A stretch of DNA of 64,000 nucleotides from Sphingomonas sp. TDK1 (GCF_001650735.1 NZ_LXVY01000025.1:119144-183143), one strand, 5' to 3'. Shown: positions 17,522-27,463, counted from the stretch's first letter. Made by a program: numbers and translations. The notes: generated from the sequence alone by a model not told the origin.

Positions 17522-18463
17522 ATGGATTCGGGGCGCACGTCCGCGACGATTTTTAGCCTGACGCACGATCTGCCGGCACCGCGCGCTTCGGGCGCGGTGC
17601 CGGCAGACGGGCTCGACGCAGGCCGGCTGGGTATGGGTAGCGACCTGCTCGCATGCGGCATCCACTGGATCGGCCGTGCTGGCGCGCGCCTGCAGGTGCC
17701 GCAGGATCTTGCCGAGCAGATGCCGGTACAGCTCCATGTCGGCGGCAGCGAGCCGCTGATCGGCCGCACGCTTTGGTCGGACGGGAACGAGGCCGGGCTC
17801 GCTTTCGACGCGCCGGTGGACGTTTTGGGGATGCTTGCCCGCGCCCTGGCGCGCACCAGCGCCGAGCGCCGCCGTCTGCCGCGTATCGAGCTGCGCCACA
17901 CGGTAGGCGTGCACCATGGCGGCGACGTCGAGCAGTTCCGCACGCGCGACATTTCGCAAGGCGGCGTGGGCGTCGAGGCACGCGGCCTCGCGGTGGACGA
18001 AGCAGTGCAACTCACCTTCGACGGCATGCGACCGCTCGACGGCATCGTCCGTTGGGTTATCGGGGAGACTGCCGGCATCGTCTTCGCCGAGGAGCTCGGC
18101 TGGCAGACGCTGTTTCCCTGGCTGCGCGGCATCCAGCATGCGCTCTTGCCCGGCGGCGCTGCGCTCGAAGGCGAAGGACTGTTGCAGGACAAGCTGGCGA
18201 TCCGCCTGGATCTGCCGGGCCGCGTCCGCGAAGGCACCGCCTGGTGGAACTGCCGCATCCACGCGCTTACCGCCCATCAGGTCGAGTTCGAGGCGCGACA
18301 GAGCTTCTGTCCCGGCGCGCCCCTGTGGGTGGCCCTTCCGGAAATCGGCGGCGGTCCCGCCCGCGTGCTGCAGACCCGGCAGGGCCGCACGCTCGCCGAA
18401 TTTCGTCTGCCGCTCCGCGACAGCGACCTGCGCATGCTCACCGCGAGCCGCCGCCCAGGTTGA
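17522..18463 (+). CDS. PilZ-domain protein (possible tandem PilZ)
   Basis: A 313-residue cytoplasmic protein. The middle section carries a PilZ signature, RRLPRIELR followed about 25 residues later by DISQGGVGVEA, matching the RxxxR and D/NxSxxG cyclic-di-GMP contacts. Flanking segments (residues about 35-100 and 205-300) look like further PilZ-like barrels with degenerate motifs. It is therefore a probable c-di-GMP effector. Two starts are possible: ATG 17492 and ATG 17522; the latter follows a GATAGG and is preferred. moeA begins 41 bases downstream, so the two may share a transcript. Confidence 0.72.
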   Translation: MDSGRTSATIFSLTHDLPAPRASGAVPADGLDAGRLGMGSDLLACGIHWIGRAGARLQVPQDLAEQMPVQLHVGGSEPLIGRTLWSDGNEAGLAFDAPVDVLGMLARALARTSAERRRLPRIELRHTVGVHHGGDVEQFRTRDISQGGVGVEARGLAVDEAVQLTFDGMRPLDGIVRWVIGETAGIVFAEELGWQTLFPWLRGIQHALLPGGAALEGEGLLQDKLAIRLDLPGRVREGTAWWNCRIHALTAHQVEFEARQSFCPGAPLWVALPEIGGGPARVLQTRQGRTLAEFRLPLRDSDLRMLTASRRPG

Positions 18464-18504
18464 TCCCCCTTGCATCGCGGACGCCTCCCCGCCAAGCGGG
18501 GGCC

Positions 18505-19686
18505 ATGGCACTCCTTCCCATTGCCGAAGCCCAAGCGCGGCTGCTCGCACTTGCCGGCCGCACGCCCGTCGAAATGGTCCCACTCGCCGAGGCGGTCGGT
18601 CGCTGGGCGGCCGAGCCCATAGCCGCACGGCGCACCCAGCCGGAAAACGATCTGTCGGCGATGGACGGCTACGCCATCCGTTTCGCGGACCTGCCCGGCC
18701 CCTGGATCGTGATCGGCGAGAGCGCGGCGGGCAAGGGCTTCGCCGGCACCATGGCGCCCGGAGAAGCCGTGCGGATCTTCACCGGCGCGCCGATGCCCGC
18801 CGGAGCCGATACGGTGCTCGTTCAGGAAGAGGCTGCCCGCGACGGCGATCGGCTTAGCCTTGCCGGTGAAGGCCCCGCCTATCTCGGCCGCAACGTGCGT
18901 CGCCGCGGCCTCGACTTCGCGGCGGGCGACGGACTGATCGCGGCAGGCGAACGGCTGACACCGGCGCTGATCGCCCTTGCGGCGATCGCGGGCCATGCCA
19001 CGCTGCCCGTGCACCGCAAGGTTCGCGTCGCCATCGTGGCGACCGGGGACGAGCTTGTGGCGCCGGGAGCCGCCATGGGCCACGCGCAAATTCCCGAGTC
19101 CAATCGTATCATGCTGGCTGCCCAGCTCGCCGACCTGCCGATCGAGATCATTGATCTCGGCATCCTCCCGGATAATCTTGGCGCTCTTACCCGCGCCTTT
19201 GCCGAGGTGCAGGCAGATCTGCTGATTACCAGCGGCGGTGCGTCCGTGGGCGACCACGACCTTGTTCGACCTGCGCTGGAAGGCGCCGGGGCAAGGATCG
19301 ATTTCTGGCGGATCGCATTGCGCCCAGGCAAACCGATGATGGCGGGGCGGCGCGGTGACATGGTCGTCCTGGGGCTTCCGGGCAACCCGGTCTCGGTGTT
19401 CGTCACCGCCCTGCTCTTTGCCAAGCCATTGATCGCGCACCGTTCCGGTGCCGCGGACCCATTGCCCGTGCACCGCACCGCCATTCTTGGGGAGCCCCTG
19501 CCCGCCAATGGCCCGCGCACCGATTATCTTCGCGCGGCGCTGATCGACGGCAAGGTCCATGCATCGGCGATCCAGGACAGTTCGATGCTGCGCACGCTCG
19601 CGCGAAGCACGTGCCTGATCGTACGACTGCCCCACGCGCCAGCTGCAAAAACATCCGACTCGGTGGAAATCCTCGACATCGCTTGA
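18505..19686 (+). CDS. moeA: Molybdopterin molybdotransferase MoeA
   Basis: MoeA inserts molybdate into adenylylated molybdopterin in the last step of molybdenum-cofactor synthesis. The 393-residue protein shows the family signatures SAMDGYAI near residue 50, FTGAPMPAGADTVL, ATGDELV, TSGGASVGDHD and LPGNPVSVFVT. The start at 18505 agrees with homologous domain boundaries. It ends inside the lexA promoter: its TGA stop lies within the TTGACA hexamer. moaA, another cofactor gene, is present far away at 59266. Confidence 0.95.
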   Translation: MALLPIAEAQARLLALAGRTPVEMVPLAEAVGRWAAEPIAARRTQPENDLSAMDGYAIRFADLPGPWIVIGESAAGKGFAGTMAPGEAVRIFTGAPMPAGADTVLVQEEAARDGDRLSLAGEGPAYLGRNVRRRGLDFAAGDGLIAAGERLTPALIALAAIAGHATLPVHRKVRVAIVATGDELVAPGAAMGHAQIPESNRIMLAAQLADLPIEIIDLGILPDNLGALTRAFAEVQADLLITSGGASVGDHDLVRPALEGAGARIDFWRIALRPGKPMMAGRRGDMVVLGLPGNPVSVFVTALLFAKPLIAHRSGAADPLPVHRTAILGEPLPANGPRTDYLRAALIDGKVHASAIQDSSMLRTLARSTCLIVRLPHAPAAKTSDSVEILDIA

Positions 19687-19726
19687 CAGCGCCTCGGAAC
19701 ATTGCATAAACGTTCCCAGTCTGTTC
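19683..19726 (+). promoter_or_regulatory. lexA promoter with alphaproteobacterial SOS box
   Basis: A TTGACA -35 (19683-19688), a 17-base spacer and an ATAAAC -10 (19706-19711) are followed directly by GTTC-CCAGTCT-GTTC (19712-19726), the perfect GTTC-N7-GTTC LexA operator of Alphaproteobacteria. The operator covers the expected transcription start, so LexA would repress its own gene. Confidence 0.88.
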
Positions 19727-19743
19727 TGGACCCGGAGGATTGG

Positions 19744-20421
19744 ATGCTCACGCGCAAGCAGCACGAGCTGATCTGCTTCATTTCCGACCGTCTCGCCGAG
19801 ACGGGCGTCTCGCCCTCGTTCGAGGAAATGAAGGAAGCGCTCGACCTCAAGTCGAAATCGGGCGTGCATCGCCTGATCAGCGCGCTGGAGGAGCGCGAGT
19901 TCATTCGTCGCCTGCCCAACCGCGCCCGTGCGCTCGAGGTGCTGCGCATGCCCGAGCGCGGAGAGCGTAAGCCTGCGGCCAAGACGCCGAAACCGGCCAC
20001 CACCGCCGCTGCCCCGGCATCGCTGCCTACCCCGGCCAATGATGTGGTGGAGATTCCGCTGCACGGTCGCATCGCCGCCGGCACCCCGATCGAGGCACTT
20101 GAAGGTTCGACCATGCTTCCGGTTCCTGCCGCTTTGCTCGGCGCGGGTGAGCATTATGCGCTGGAAGTCGCCGGTGACTCGATGGTCGAAGCCGGAATCC
20201 TGGACGGTGACTATGCACTGATCCGCCGCACCGAGACTGCGCGGGATGGCGAGATCGTCGTGGCGCTAATCGACGATGCGGAGGCGACGTTAAAATATTT
20301 CCGCAAGGAAGGCGCGATGGTGCGGCTCGATCCGGCGAACCGTGACTATTCGCCCCAGCGTTATCGCCCTGATCAGGTCCGCGTCCAGGGCCGGCTTGCC
20401 GGATTGCTGCGCCGATATTGA
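19744..20421 (+). CDS. lexA: SOS-response repressor LexA
   Basis: LexA represses DNA-damage genes until RecA-ssDNA filaments trigger its self-cleavage. The 225-residue protein begins with a winged-helix DNA-binding domain ([25 protein letters not shown] is the recognition region), has a Pro/Ala-rich linker at about residues 75-100, and a peptidase domain with an Ala-Gly cleavage site in [11 protein letters not shown], the catalytic serine in GDSMVEAG and the lysine in ATLKYF. The ATG at 19744 follows a GGAGG site. Regulation by the SOS box just upstream is visible. Confidence 0.96.
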   Translation: MLTRKQHELICFISDRLAETGVSPSFEEMKEALDLKSKSGVHRLISALEEREFIRRLPNRARALEVLRMPERGERKPAAKTPKPATTAAAPASLPTPANDVVEIPLHGRIAAGTPIEALEGSTMLPVPAALLGAGEHYALEVAGDSMVEAGILDGDYALIRRTETARDGEIVVALIDDAEATLKYFRKEGAMVRLDPANRDYSPQRYRPDQVRVQGRLAGLLRRY

Positions 20422-20437
20422 TCGAAAGCCTGTAGGA

Positions 20438-20470
20438 AAAGGCGGAAACCGGGTCGGTGTTTCGCCCTTT
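20438..20470 (+). terminator. Probable lexA terminator hairpin
   Basis: AAAGG-CG-GAAAC pairs with GTTTC-GC-CCTTT around a nine-base loop with a central 2x2 mismatch, 17 bases after the lexA stop. A T-rich but not pure T-tract follows, so strength is uncertain. Confidence 0.4.
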
Positions 20471-20585
20471 CTGTTGTTCGGCTTTATGAACACACGATCA
20501 GACTCTGGTCGCCATAGTATTTTCGCTCGACCTTCCCGTGTCTTGTGGCATGATCTGCGAGGATGTTGCGTGGAAAGGCGGATCG

Positions 20586-21515
20586 ATGCGGCTGTATCGG
20601 TGGGCGATGATCGCGATGGTTTCGGGCTGTATCCTGCCAGTCGGGGCGGGAGCGCAGCAAAGCGCCGTAGGGCAGCAAAACGCCAAAACGACGCCGCAGC
20701 AGCCCGCCACGCCGGCAGGCGACCGCATTGTCGTCACGGGAAAGCCGCTGCCGCCAAAGAGTGAAATCAAGTCGTTGTCCCGATCAATCACGCCTTATGT
20801 GACGGACGGATCATTACCGCGTTTCAATGTTTCGGTCTGCTTCGCGAGCGGAGGGCTTCCCCGCCGAACGCTTCTGTCCATCGGCGTTAGAATGGCGGCC
20901 GACGCGGAGTTGGCGGGGCTCAAGCTGGCCGGAGAGGGCTGCAAGCCGAATATCTACGTGTTGTTCGTCGAGCGGGCCGAAGAGCAAGTGGCCAAGCTGG
21001 CCGAGCGTAAATGGTGGGTCTTTGGCGACCGGTCGCTTAGCGGCATCCGCGACATCGTCCATGAACGGGGCCCTGTTCGAGCATGGAGCAATGTCGAGAT
21101 TCGCGGCGCGGATGGCCAGTTCATCGATACGGACGGCATATTGAAACTGCCTACAGCGACGCGAATTGCGCCCTCCATCCGCCGCGAAACGCTCGCCGCC
21201 ATCGTCGTGATCGAGCGCTCCGCCGTGCTCGGCAAGACGCCCAACCAGATCGGCGATTACGTCGCGATGCGCGCGCTGGGTGGCGTGCGGCCGCCCCGCA
21301 ATGGCAGCAAGGAGACGATCCTCGCCCTGTTCGATAGCCGCATCACCGAAACGCCGGCGGAAATGACCGCGTTCGACCGCGGCTATCTCCAAGGCCTCTA
21401 TTACACGCGCAACGCCGAATTCGCGGCCGTCACGCAAGGCCGGATCGCGCGCCGAATTCTGAAAGAGAAGGACGCTGAACTGGCGCAGGTCAGCAAACAG
21501 GTGTCCGCGCCCTAA
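20586..21515 (+). CDS. Exported protein of unknown function
   Basis: A 309-residue protein with a signal peptide (MRLYRWAMIAMVSGCILPVGAGA, cleavage about residue 23-25), a Gln/Pro/Ala-rich stretch and then a globular domain without a motif I recognise. The segment DRIVVTGK just after the linker resembles the exported-protein openings common in sphingomonads. It is likely periplasmic. The ATG at 20586 follows AAAGG; a longer in-frame start at 20538 would hide the signal. It converges with the metallo-beta-lactamase gene, their ends overlapping by four bases. No function is proposed. Confidence 0.7.
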   Translation: MRLYRWAMIAMVSGCILPVGAGAQQSAVGQQNAKTTPQQPATPAGDRIVVTGKPLPPKSEIKSLSRSITPYVTDGSLPRFNVSVCFASGGLPRRTLLSIGVRMAADAELAGLKLAGEGCKPNIYVLFVERAEEQVAKLAERKWWVFGDRSLSGIRDIVHERGPVRAWSNVEIRGADGQFIDTDGILKLPTATRIAPSIRRETLAAIVVIERSAVLGKTPNQIGDYVAMRALGGVRPPRNGSKETILALFDSRITETPAEMTAFDRGYLQGLYYTRNAEFAAVTQGRIARRILKEKDAELAQVSKQVSAP

Positions 21516-22372
21516 TTTGCCGGCTGCTCCTTCAGGGCAGATTCAAACGCTTTCTGCGCCGCATCCACGCGTCGCCCGAGTTCGCCAGGATCGACGAACG
21601 CGTCCGCATCTCCGGCAAGCTGTTTCGCCCGCTTGGCGGCGAGATCGAACTGCTCGGCGTGAAAGCTGAGGAAAACATCCGCCTGCGTAGCCCGTAGCTT
21701 GGCGAAGGTGGCGCGGAAATCGGCAGGAGCGGCGTCATAGTCATGACCTGGCGTAAGTGGCTGGTCGGCGACACCCAGGCTGCAGGCGAACAGCACCGTC
21801 AGGCTATCACCACCAGACGGGACCTGCATAGTAAAGCTGGTGCAGCCCTTGGTGTGCCCTGGCGTCAGGTGCGCGACGAGCGTGTTGGTGCCCAGCCGAA
21901 TCTCCTCGCCGTCCTTCAACTCCCCGTCGACCTTCACCGGCGGTGCGGCGATGCTGATGTCGGGGCGATAGTCCGATCGCCCAGCTTCCAGCGCAGGCAC
22001 ATCCGCCGCGCTTGCCAGCAGCCGCGCGCCGGTGCGGCGCTTCAACTCAGCGAGGCCGCCCCCATGATCCCAATGGGCGTGATTGATCAGCAGGATCTTC
22101 ACGTCGGCAAGCTTGAAACCCAGCTTCTCGATATTGGCGGCGATCAGCGAAGCACTCTCGGGCATGCCGCCGTCGATCAGGATGTGGCCCTGCGGGCTGG
22201 TTATCAGATAAGCGGAGATGCCGGCCGTCCCGACATAATGGACGTTGCCCAGAATCCGGAACGGCGCCATCGGCTGGTTCCATTCGGCGCGGACCTTGGC
22301 CCAGTCGGTGCTCTGCGCGAGCGCCGGGGAAGCCAGCACCAGCGCCGAGGCCGAAAGCAGTATCCGGATCAT
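21512..22372 (-). CDS. Subclass B3-type metallo-beta-lactamase-fold hydrolase, exported
   Basis: A 286-residue protein with a signal peptide (cleaved after ALAQ near residue 20) and a metallo-beta-lactamase fold. Zinc ligands follow the B3 pattern: HAHWDH (His116, His118, Asp120, His121 in BBL numbering), His in TPGHTKGC and His in SFHAEQF, with no cysteine ligand. The segment APFRILGNVHYVGTAGISAYLI also fits B3 enzymes. It should be a periplasmic zinc hydrolase, most simply a beta-lactamase able to hydrolyse penicillins and carbapenems. Its ATG overlaps the comEC stop (ATGA), so it is translated with comEC, which leaves open a different role. Activity is not shown by sequence alone. Confidence 0.85.
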   Translation of the reverse strand: MIRILLSASALVLASPALAQSTDWAKVRAEWNQPMAPFRILGNVHYVGTAGISAYLITSPQGHILIDGGMPESASLIAANIEKLGFKLADVKILLINHAHWDHGGGLAELKRRTGARLLASAADVPALEAGRSDYRPDISIAAPPVKVDGELKDGEEIRLGTNTLVAHLTPGHTKGCTSFTMQVPSGGDSLTVLFACSLGVADQPLTPGHDYDAAPADFRATFAKLRATQADVFLSFHAEQFDLAAKRAKQLAGDADAFVDPGELGRRVDAAQKAFESALKEQPAN

Positions 22373-24495
22373 CGTATATCTCCCTTCGCCGCGCTGAATG
22401 GCGGCTGGACGGTAGGCGGGTCAAGCCAAGGATGGTGACCAGCGCCGCGAACCGTGCGCAGTGCGCCGCGACCAAAGTCGATCGAGACGCCGCCCGTCCG
22501 CTCCAGGGTGGTCCGATCCAAGCGCAACCAGCGAGGGTGGCAGGCACGTGGCAGCCGTCGTTCGCTGATGACAACATCGCTGGATGCGCAGACCGTGACG
22601 AGTTCGCGCCACGCCACCGGATAGGCGCTCCGCGTTGCCGCAATTCTCCAGAGCCTGCCGGCGCGAAGAACATCGGTGACGCACAGGTCGGGGCTGCATC
22701 GTGCATCGGAGCGGCCAGCAAGGGGCGACAGGGCATCTGCCTCAACACCCCCATTTTCCCCCAGCATCTGGCGCGTGAAATCGCCGGCCCGATCACGTAG
22801 CAGGGCAAAGCCGCCATCGGCCATGCGCAGCGCGACGTGCCGCCCATCGCCCGTCACCAGCAGGTCCGGCCCCGGCGTGGCAAGTGCCCAAGCCGCCCCT
22901 GCAAGGAGCGGGACAAGGCCTGCGATCCGCGCGCGCGTCCGCCACAAGCCGAGCCACAGCCCGCCGACGACCATGCAGGCAAAGGCACTAGCAGGCATTA
23001 CCGGCAACGCCCCCACCGATCCGGGCGCGCTTGCGACCGTATGAGCGATCCACAACAACAACGCCATCGCCTTGCCGGTGAGCCACCAGAAGGGCGCACC
23101 AGCGCCGACCAGATCCGCAGCCAACGCCAGCGCCTCGAGCGGCATCACCACGAAAGTAGTCAGCGGGATGGCCGCGATATTGGCGACCGCACCATACACG
23201 CCGCCCTTATGAAAATGGAACAGCCCGATCGGCGTCAGCGCAAGCTCGACGAGAATGCCGGTGAGCAACAGCGAGCCCGCCTCGCGCGCGATGCGCCGCG
23301 CGAGTCCTTCCTCCCGCGCCTCGAACCGGCGTCGCATATGGGGGCTTTCGTGAAGGGCGACGATCGCAGCGACAGCAGTAAAACTCAGTTGGAAGCTCGG
23401 GCCCGCCAGTGCCTCCGGCCAAAGCATCAGCACCACCATCGCCCCGGCGGCGACGAGCCGTAGCGTCAGCGCTTCGCGACCGAGGCTGAGCGCCACCAGC
23501 ACCAGCAGGGCGGCGACGCAGGAGCGGATGGTCGGTACCTGTCCCCCGGTCAACCAGGTATAGCCTATCGCGGCCAGCGCCCCAGCACCCGCGGCGACCA
23601 GGGGCAACCGTATCCGCAGCGCCAGCCACGGGCTGAGTGCAAGCAGCCGCAGGACCACCAGCATCGCTGCCCCTGTAACCGCGGTGACATGCAGGCCACT
23701 CACCGAAAGCAGGTGTGCGAGGCCAGCCCGGCGCATCGCCTCGCTATCCTCTTCTCTGATTGCGCCTTCGTCCCCGGTAGCCAGTGCACTTGCGATGCCG
23801 CCCGCACTCCCGGGCAGGCGCGACTCGATATGGGAGGAGAGCGCCGCGCGCAGGTCCTGTCGGGCCGTGGGCGGCGCCCGGCGGACCGTTACCCGGCCCA
23901 AAGCCTTGCCGGTAGCGCCGAGCCCTTCGAACCAGGCTACGCGCCGGAAGTCATAAGCCCCGGGGACCGAAGGACCGGGCGGCGGCACCAACCGTGCTCG
24001 TAGCGCCAGCCGCGCGCCAGGGCCGAGCCCCTCGGGCATATCGCCCACGTCTACATTTACCCTCAGCCTGGGCGGCAGGTCCCTCCGGGCTCGCGGCGCA
24101 AGCGTCAGTCGCACCAGTCCGCGCGCCGTCAGCGACTCGAGCCGCAGCACCTCCGCCTCGAACGTGGCGACTTGCGGCCGCGCCAGCACCGGCGCGCGCA
24201 CGCTCTCCGCCCGCCACCAGATCGCGCCGCAGCCCATCGCAAGCAGCAAGCCGGCCAGGAGCAAAACCCTGCCAGGCCGCCCTGGCAGGACAACGCCACC
24301 GGTAGCCAATCCAAGCGCGGCGACGATGAAGCCGCTCCATTGCCACGCGTCGGCAAGAACGAACCAACCGGTGATGCCTGCGCCGAACAGCACCGGAAAC
24401 CAAAGCGGCAATTGCCCCCGCTCCGCTTCCAACCAACGTTCCAGTGCCCCCCATACCGTGGGAGGTCCCTTGGGGAATCGCCACCCCGCCCCCAT
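22369..24495 (-). CDS. comEC: ComEC/Rec2-family DNA-uptake channel protein
   Basis: ComEC forms the inner-membrane channel through which single-stranded DNA enters during natural transformation. The 708-residue protein has N-terminal membrane segments, an OB-like periplasmic domain (LRLESLTARGLVRLTL...), and a competence domain with the typical HLLSVSGLHV, ALATGDEGAI, TIRSCVAA and FQLSFTAV motifs. The C-terminal about 150 residues hold LVTGDGRHVALR-like strands but no HxHxDH metal-binding motif, unlike ComEC of Bacillus. The start could be ATG 24495 or 24546; 24495 is chosen because it leaves room for the divergent gltX leader. Coupled to the downstream metallo-beta-lactamase gene. Confidence 0.88.
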   Translation of the reverse strand: MGAGWRFPKGPPTVWGALERWLEAERGQLPLWFPVLFGAGITGWFVLADAWQWSGFIVAALGLATGGVVLPGRPGRVLLLAGLLLAMGCGAIWWRAESVRAPVLARPQVATFEAEVLRLESLTARGLVRLTLAPRARRDLPPRLRVNVDVGDMPEGLGPGARLALRARLVPPPGPSVPGAYDFRRVAWFEGLGATGKALGRVTVRRAPPTARQDLRAALSSHIESRLPGSAGGIASALATGDEGAIREEDSEAMRRAGLAHLLSVSGLHVTAVTGAAMLVVLRLLALSPWLALRIRLPLVAAGAGALAAIGYTWLTGGQVPTIRSCVAALLVLVALSLGREALTLRLVAAGAMVVLMLWPEALAGPSFQLSFTAVAAIVALHESPHMRRRFEAREEGLARRIAREAGSLLLTGILVELALTPIGLFHFHKGGVYGAVANIAAIPLTTFVVMPLEALALAADLVGAGAPFWWLTGKAMALLLWIAHTVASAPGSVGALPVMPASAFACMVVGGLWLGLWRTRARIAGLVPLLAGAAWALATPGPDLLVTGDGRHVALRMADGGFALLRDRAGDFTRQMLGENGGVEADALSPLAGRSDARCSPDLCVTDVLRAGRLWRIAATRSAYPVAWRELVTVCASSDVVISERRLPRACHPRWLRLDRTTLERTGGVSIDFGRGALRTVRGAGHHPWLDPPTVQPPFSAAKGDIR

Positions 24496-24574
24496 TTGAA
24501 GGCCCGGTAACCCCGTGCTAGGGGCCGCAGCGGCTGAACTGGCCATCGAGACAACAGACTGGGAGCATGCGCGC

Positions 24575-25999
24575 TTGAGCGCAATACAAGAAACCAACCA
24601 CGCCAAGCCCGTCGTCACGCGCTTCGCCCCCTCGCCGACCGGCTTCCTTCACATCGGCGGGGCGCGCACCGCGCTGTTCAACCTGCTGTTCGCCCGCCAC
24701 CATGGCGGCAAGTTCCTGCTGCGCATCGAGGATACCGATCGCGCGCGTTCGACCCAGCCGGCGATCGAGGCGATCCTCGACGGCCTTCGCTGGCTCGGGC
24801 TCGATTGGGACGGCGACGAGGTCTACCAGTTCGCCCGCGCAGCCCGCCATGCGGAAGTGGCGAACGAGATGATCGCGCGCGGGGCGGCCTATCGCTGCTA
24901 CCTGACCCAGGACGAACTCGCCGCGATGCGTGCGGAGGCGGAGGCCGCCAAGAAGCCGCTGCGCATCCGGTCGCCGTGGCGCGACCGCACCGATGGCGAT
25001 CTGTCCAAGCCGCACGTCGTCCGCCTCAAGGCGCCGACCGAGGGTGCGGTGACGATCCGGGACCATGTGCAGGGCGACGTCACGGTGCAGAATGCCGAGA
25101 TCGACGATCTGGTGCTGCTCCGCTCGGACGGTACACCGACCTACATGCTTGCTGTAGTCGTCGACGACAACGACATGGGGGTTACCCATGTGATCCGCGG
25201 CGACGACCATCTCAACAATGCGTTCCGCCAACTGCCGATCTACCGTGCGATGGGCTGGGACGAACCGGAATATGCTCATATTCCGCTGATCCATGGCGCA
25301 GACGGCGCAAAGCTCTCCAAACGTCACGGCGCGCTGGGTGTCGATGCTTATCGCGACGAATTGGGCCTGCTTCCCGAAGCGGTTTCCAACTATCTTCTCC
25401 GGCTTGGCTGGGGACATGGCGATGACGAGATCATCAGCCGCGAGCAGGCTATCGAATGGTTCGATCTTGCCGGCGTCGGCAAATCACCAAGTCGGTTCGA
25501 TTTGAAGAAACTCGAGAACCTCAACGGTCACTACATTCGCCTTTCGGATGATGATCGCCTCGCGGATCTCGTCGCCGCGCGACTGCCTTTCGAACCCAGC
25601 GACTCGCAGCACGACGTTCTGCGCCGCAGCATGGCCGCGTTGAAGCCTCGCGCCGCCAATCTCCTTGAGCTTGCCGATGGCGCAGGGTTTCTTTTTCGCA
25701 CCCGCCCACTGGAAATGGACGAGGGCGCGACCGCTCTGCTAGAGGGCGACGCGCGCTCCCTGCTCGCTCGGTTGCATACCGCGCTTGACGGATTGGTGAC
25801 GTGGGATACGGAAGCGCTCGAAGCGGCGGTACGCACCGTCGCTGACGAAGCGGGCGTGAAGCTCGGCAATCTGGCGCAGCCGCTGCGTGCGGCGTTAACC
25901 GGCCGCCGAACTTCCCCGGGTATCTTCGATGTCTTGGCGCTGCTGGGACGCGACGAAAGCCTCGCCCGCATCGCGGATCAGATGCGTACGCCCGCCTGA
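24575..25999 (+). CDS. gltX: Glutamate--tRNA ligase
   Basis: GluRS charges tRNA-Glu in the cytoplasm. The class I signatures are present: [20 protein letters not shown] (HIGH variant) at the N-terminus and KLSKRHG (KMSKS) near residue 245. Length is 474 residues, normal for the family. A TTG start at 24575 is proposed because GGGAG lies nine bases upstream and homologues begin just before the conserved [11 protein letters not shown]; an in-frame GTG at 24515 would add 20 residues of unlikely sequence. The gene is divergent from comEC and followed 27 bases later by gltA, a probable two-gene operon. Confidence 0.94.
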   Translation: MSAIQETNHAKPVVTRFAPSPTGFLHIGGARTALFNLLFARHHGGKFLLRIEDTDRARSTQPAIEAILDGLRWLGLDWDGDEVYQFARAARHAEVANEMIARGAAYRCYLTQDELAAMRAEAEAAKKPLRIRSPWRDRTDGDLSKPHVVRLKAPTEGAVTIRDHVQGDVTVQNAEIDDLVLLRSDGTPTYMLAVVVDDNDMGVTHVIRGDDHLNNAFRQLPIYRAMGWDEPEYAHIPLIHGADGAKLSKRHGALGVDAYRDELGLLPEAVSNYLLRLGWGHGDDEIISREQAIEWFDLAGVGKSPSRFDLKKLENLNGHYIRLSDDDRLADLVAARLPFEPSDSQHDVLRRSMAALKPRAANLLELADGAGFLFRTRPLEMDEGATALLEGDARSLLARLHTALDGLVTWDTEALEAAVRTVADEAGVKLGNLAQPLRAALTGRRTSPGIFDVLALLGRDESLARIADQMRTPA

Positions 26000-26026
26000 A
26001 AACGGGTCGAAGGAAAGGACGACTAC

Positions 26027-27310
26027 ATGAGCGATACCGCCAAACTGCATATTGCGGGTAAAGACGTCGAATATCCCGTTCTGAAGGGCAGCACCGGCCC
26101 GGACGTCGTTGATATCCGCAAGCTCTACGCGCAGACCGGCGCCTTCACCTACGATCCGGGTTTCACCTCGACCGCGAGCTGCGAGTCGGGCCTGACCTTC
26201 ATCGATGGCGATGAAGGCGTGCTGCTCCACCGTGGATACCCGATCGGCCAGCTGGCCGAGAATTCCAGCTTCATGGAAGTTTCGTACCTGCTGCTCAACG
26301 GCGAGCTGCCGACGCAGGACGAGCTGACGAAGTTCGAGAACACGATCACGCGGCACACCATGCTGCACGAGCAGCTTGCGACCTTCTATCGCGGCTTCCG
26401 CCGTGACGCGCACCCGATGGCGGTGATGTGCGGCGTGGTCGGCGCGCTCTCGGCCTTCTACCACGACTCGACCGACATCACCGATCCGCAGCAGCGCATG
26501 ATCGCGTCGCACCGCCTGATCGCCAAGATGCCGACGATCGCGGCGATGGCGTACAAGTACAGCGTGGGCCAGCCGTTCCTCTATCCGAAGAACGACCTGA
26601 GCTACACCGGCAACTTCCTGCGCATGACCTTCGGCGTGCCTGCCGAGGAATATGAAGTGAATCCGGTGGTGGAGAAGGCGCTCGACCGCATCTTCATCCT
26701 CCACGCCGATCACGAGCAGAACGCCTCGACCTCGACCGTGCGCCTCGCCGGTTCGTCGGGCGCCAATCCGTTCGCCTGCATCGCGGCCGGTATCGCCTGC
26801 CTGTGGGGTCCGGCGCATGGCGGCGCGAACGAAGCCGCGCTCAACATGCTGCACGAGATTGGCCGTCCGGAGCGCATCCCCGAGTTCATCGCCCGCGCGA
26901 AGGACAAGAACGATCCGTTCCGCCTGATGGGCTTCGGCCACCGCGTGTACAAGAACTACGATCCGCGCGCGACCGTGATGCAGAAGACCGTGCGCGAAGT
27001 GTTCGCTTCGCTCAACGTGTCGGACCCCGTTTTCGAAGTCGCGCTGCAGCTTGAGGAAATGGCGCTCAAGGACGACTATTTCGTCGAGAAGAAGCTGTTC
27101 CCGAACGTCGACTTCTATTCGGGCGTGATCCTGTCGGCGATCGGCTTCCCGACTACGATGTTCACCGCGCTCTTCGCCCTTGCCCGCACCGTCGGCTGGG
27201 TGGCGCAGTGGAACGAGATGATCTCGGATCCCGAGCAGAAGATCGGCCGTCCGCGCCAGCTCTACACCGGCCCGACGCAGCGCGACTACGTGCCCGTCAG
27301 CCAGCGCTGA
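26027..27310 (+). CDS. gltA: Citrate synthase (type II, hexameric)
   Basis: Citrate synthase condenses acetyl-CoA and oxaloacetate to start the TCA cycle. The 427-residue sequence has the type II pattern with catalytic histidines in [11 protein letters not shown] and [13 protein letters not shown], and the aspartate in FPNVDFYSG. The start at 26027 follows GAAAGGA. Codon use is very strongly biased to C/G-ending codons, consistent with high expression. It ends 40 bases before a good intrinsic terminator. Confidence 0.97.
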   Translation: MSDTAKLHIAGKDVEYPVLKGSTGPDVVDIRKLYAQTGAFTYDPGFTSTASCESGLTFIDGDEGVLLHRGYPIGQLAENSSFMEVSYLLLNGELPTQDELTKFENTITRHTMLHEQLATFYRGFRRDAHPMAVMCGVVGALSAFYHDSTDITDPQQRMIASHRLIAKMPTIAAMAYKYSVGQPFLYPKNDLSYTGNFLRMTFGVPAEEYEVNPVVEKALDRIFILHADHEQNASTSTVRLAGSSGANPFACIAAGIACLWGPAHGGANEAALNMLHEIGRPERIPEFIARAKDKNDPFRLMGFGHRVYKNYDPRATVMQKTVREVFASLNVSDPVFEVALQLEEMALKDDYFVEKKLFPNVDFYSGVILSAIGFPTTMFTALFALARTVGWVAQWNEMISDPEQKIGRPRQLYTGPTQRDYVPVSQR

Positions 27311-27346
27311 GCGCAAGGTCCGGGCGCAAGTCCGGACACGGCTTGA

Positions 27347-27386
27347 AGAAAACGGCGCCCCGCATCGGCGGTGGCGCCGTTTTTCT
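27347..27386 (+). terminator. Rho-independent terminator of the gltX-gltA operon
   Basis: AACGGCGCC (27351-27359) pairs perfectly with GGCGCCGTT (27373-27381) and is extended by A/T pairs; a T-rich tract (TTTTTCTTT) follows. Confidence 0.85.
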
Positions 27387-27463
27387 TTGCCGCATTCCGG
27401 CCGGGTCGATGCCTTTGATCGAGAGCGATTGACGACGCACGGGAAACATGGCTTTCCCCTTTC

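Noticed and set aside
18277..20154. A 625-codon minus-strand frame across moeA and lexA
   Set aside because: Both genes on the plus strand have full motifs and a promoter; the minus frame has none.
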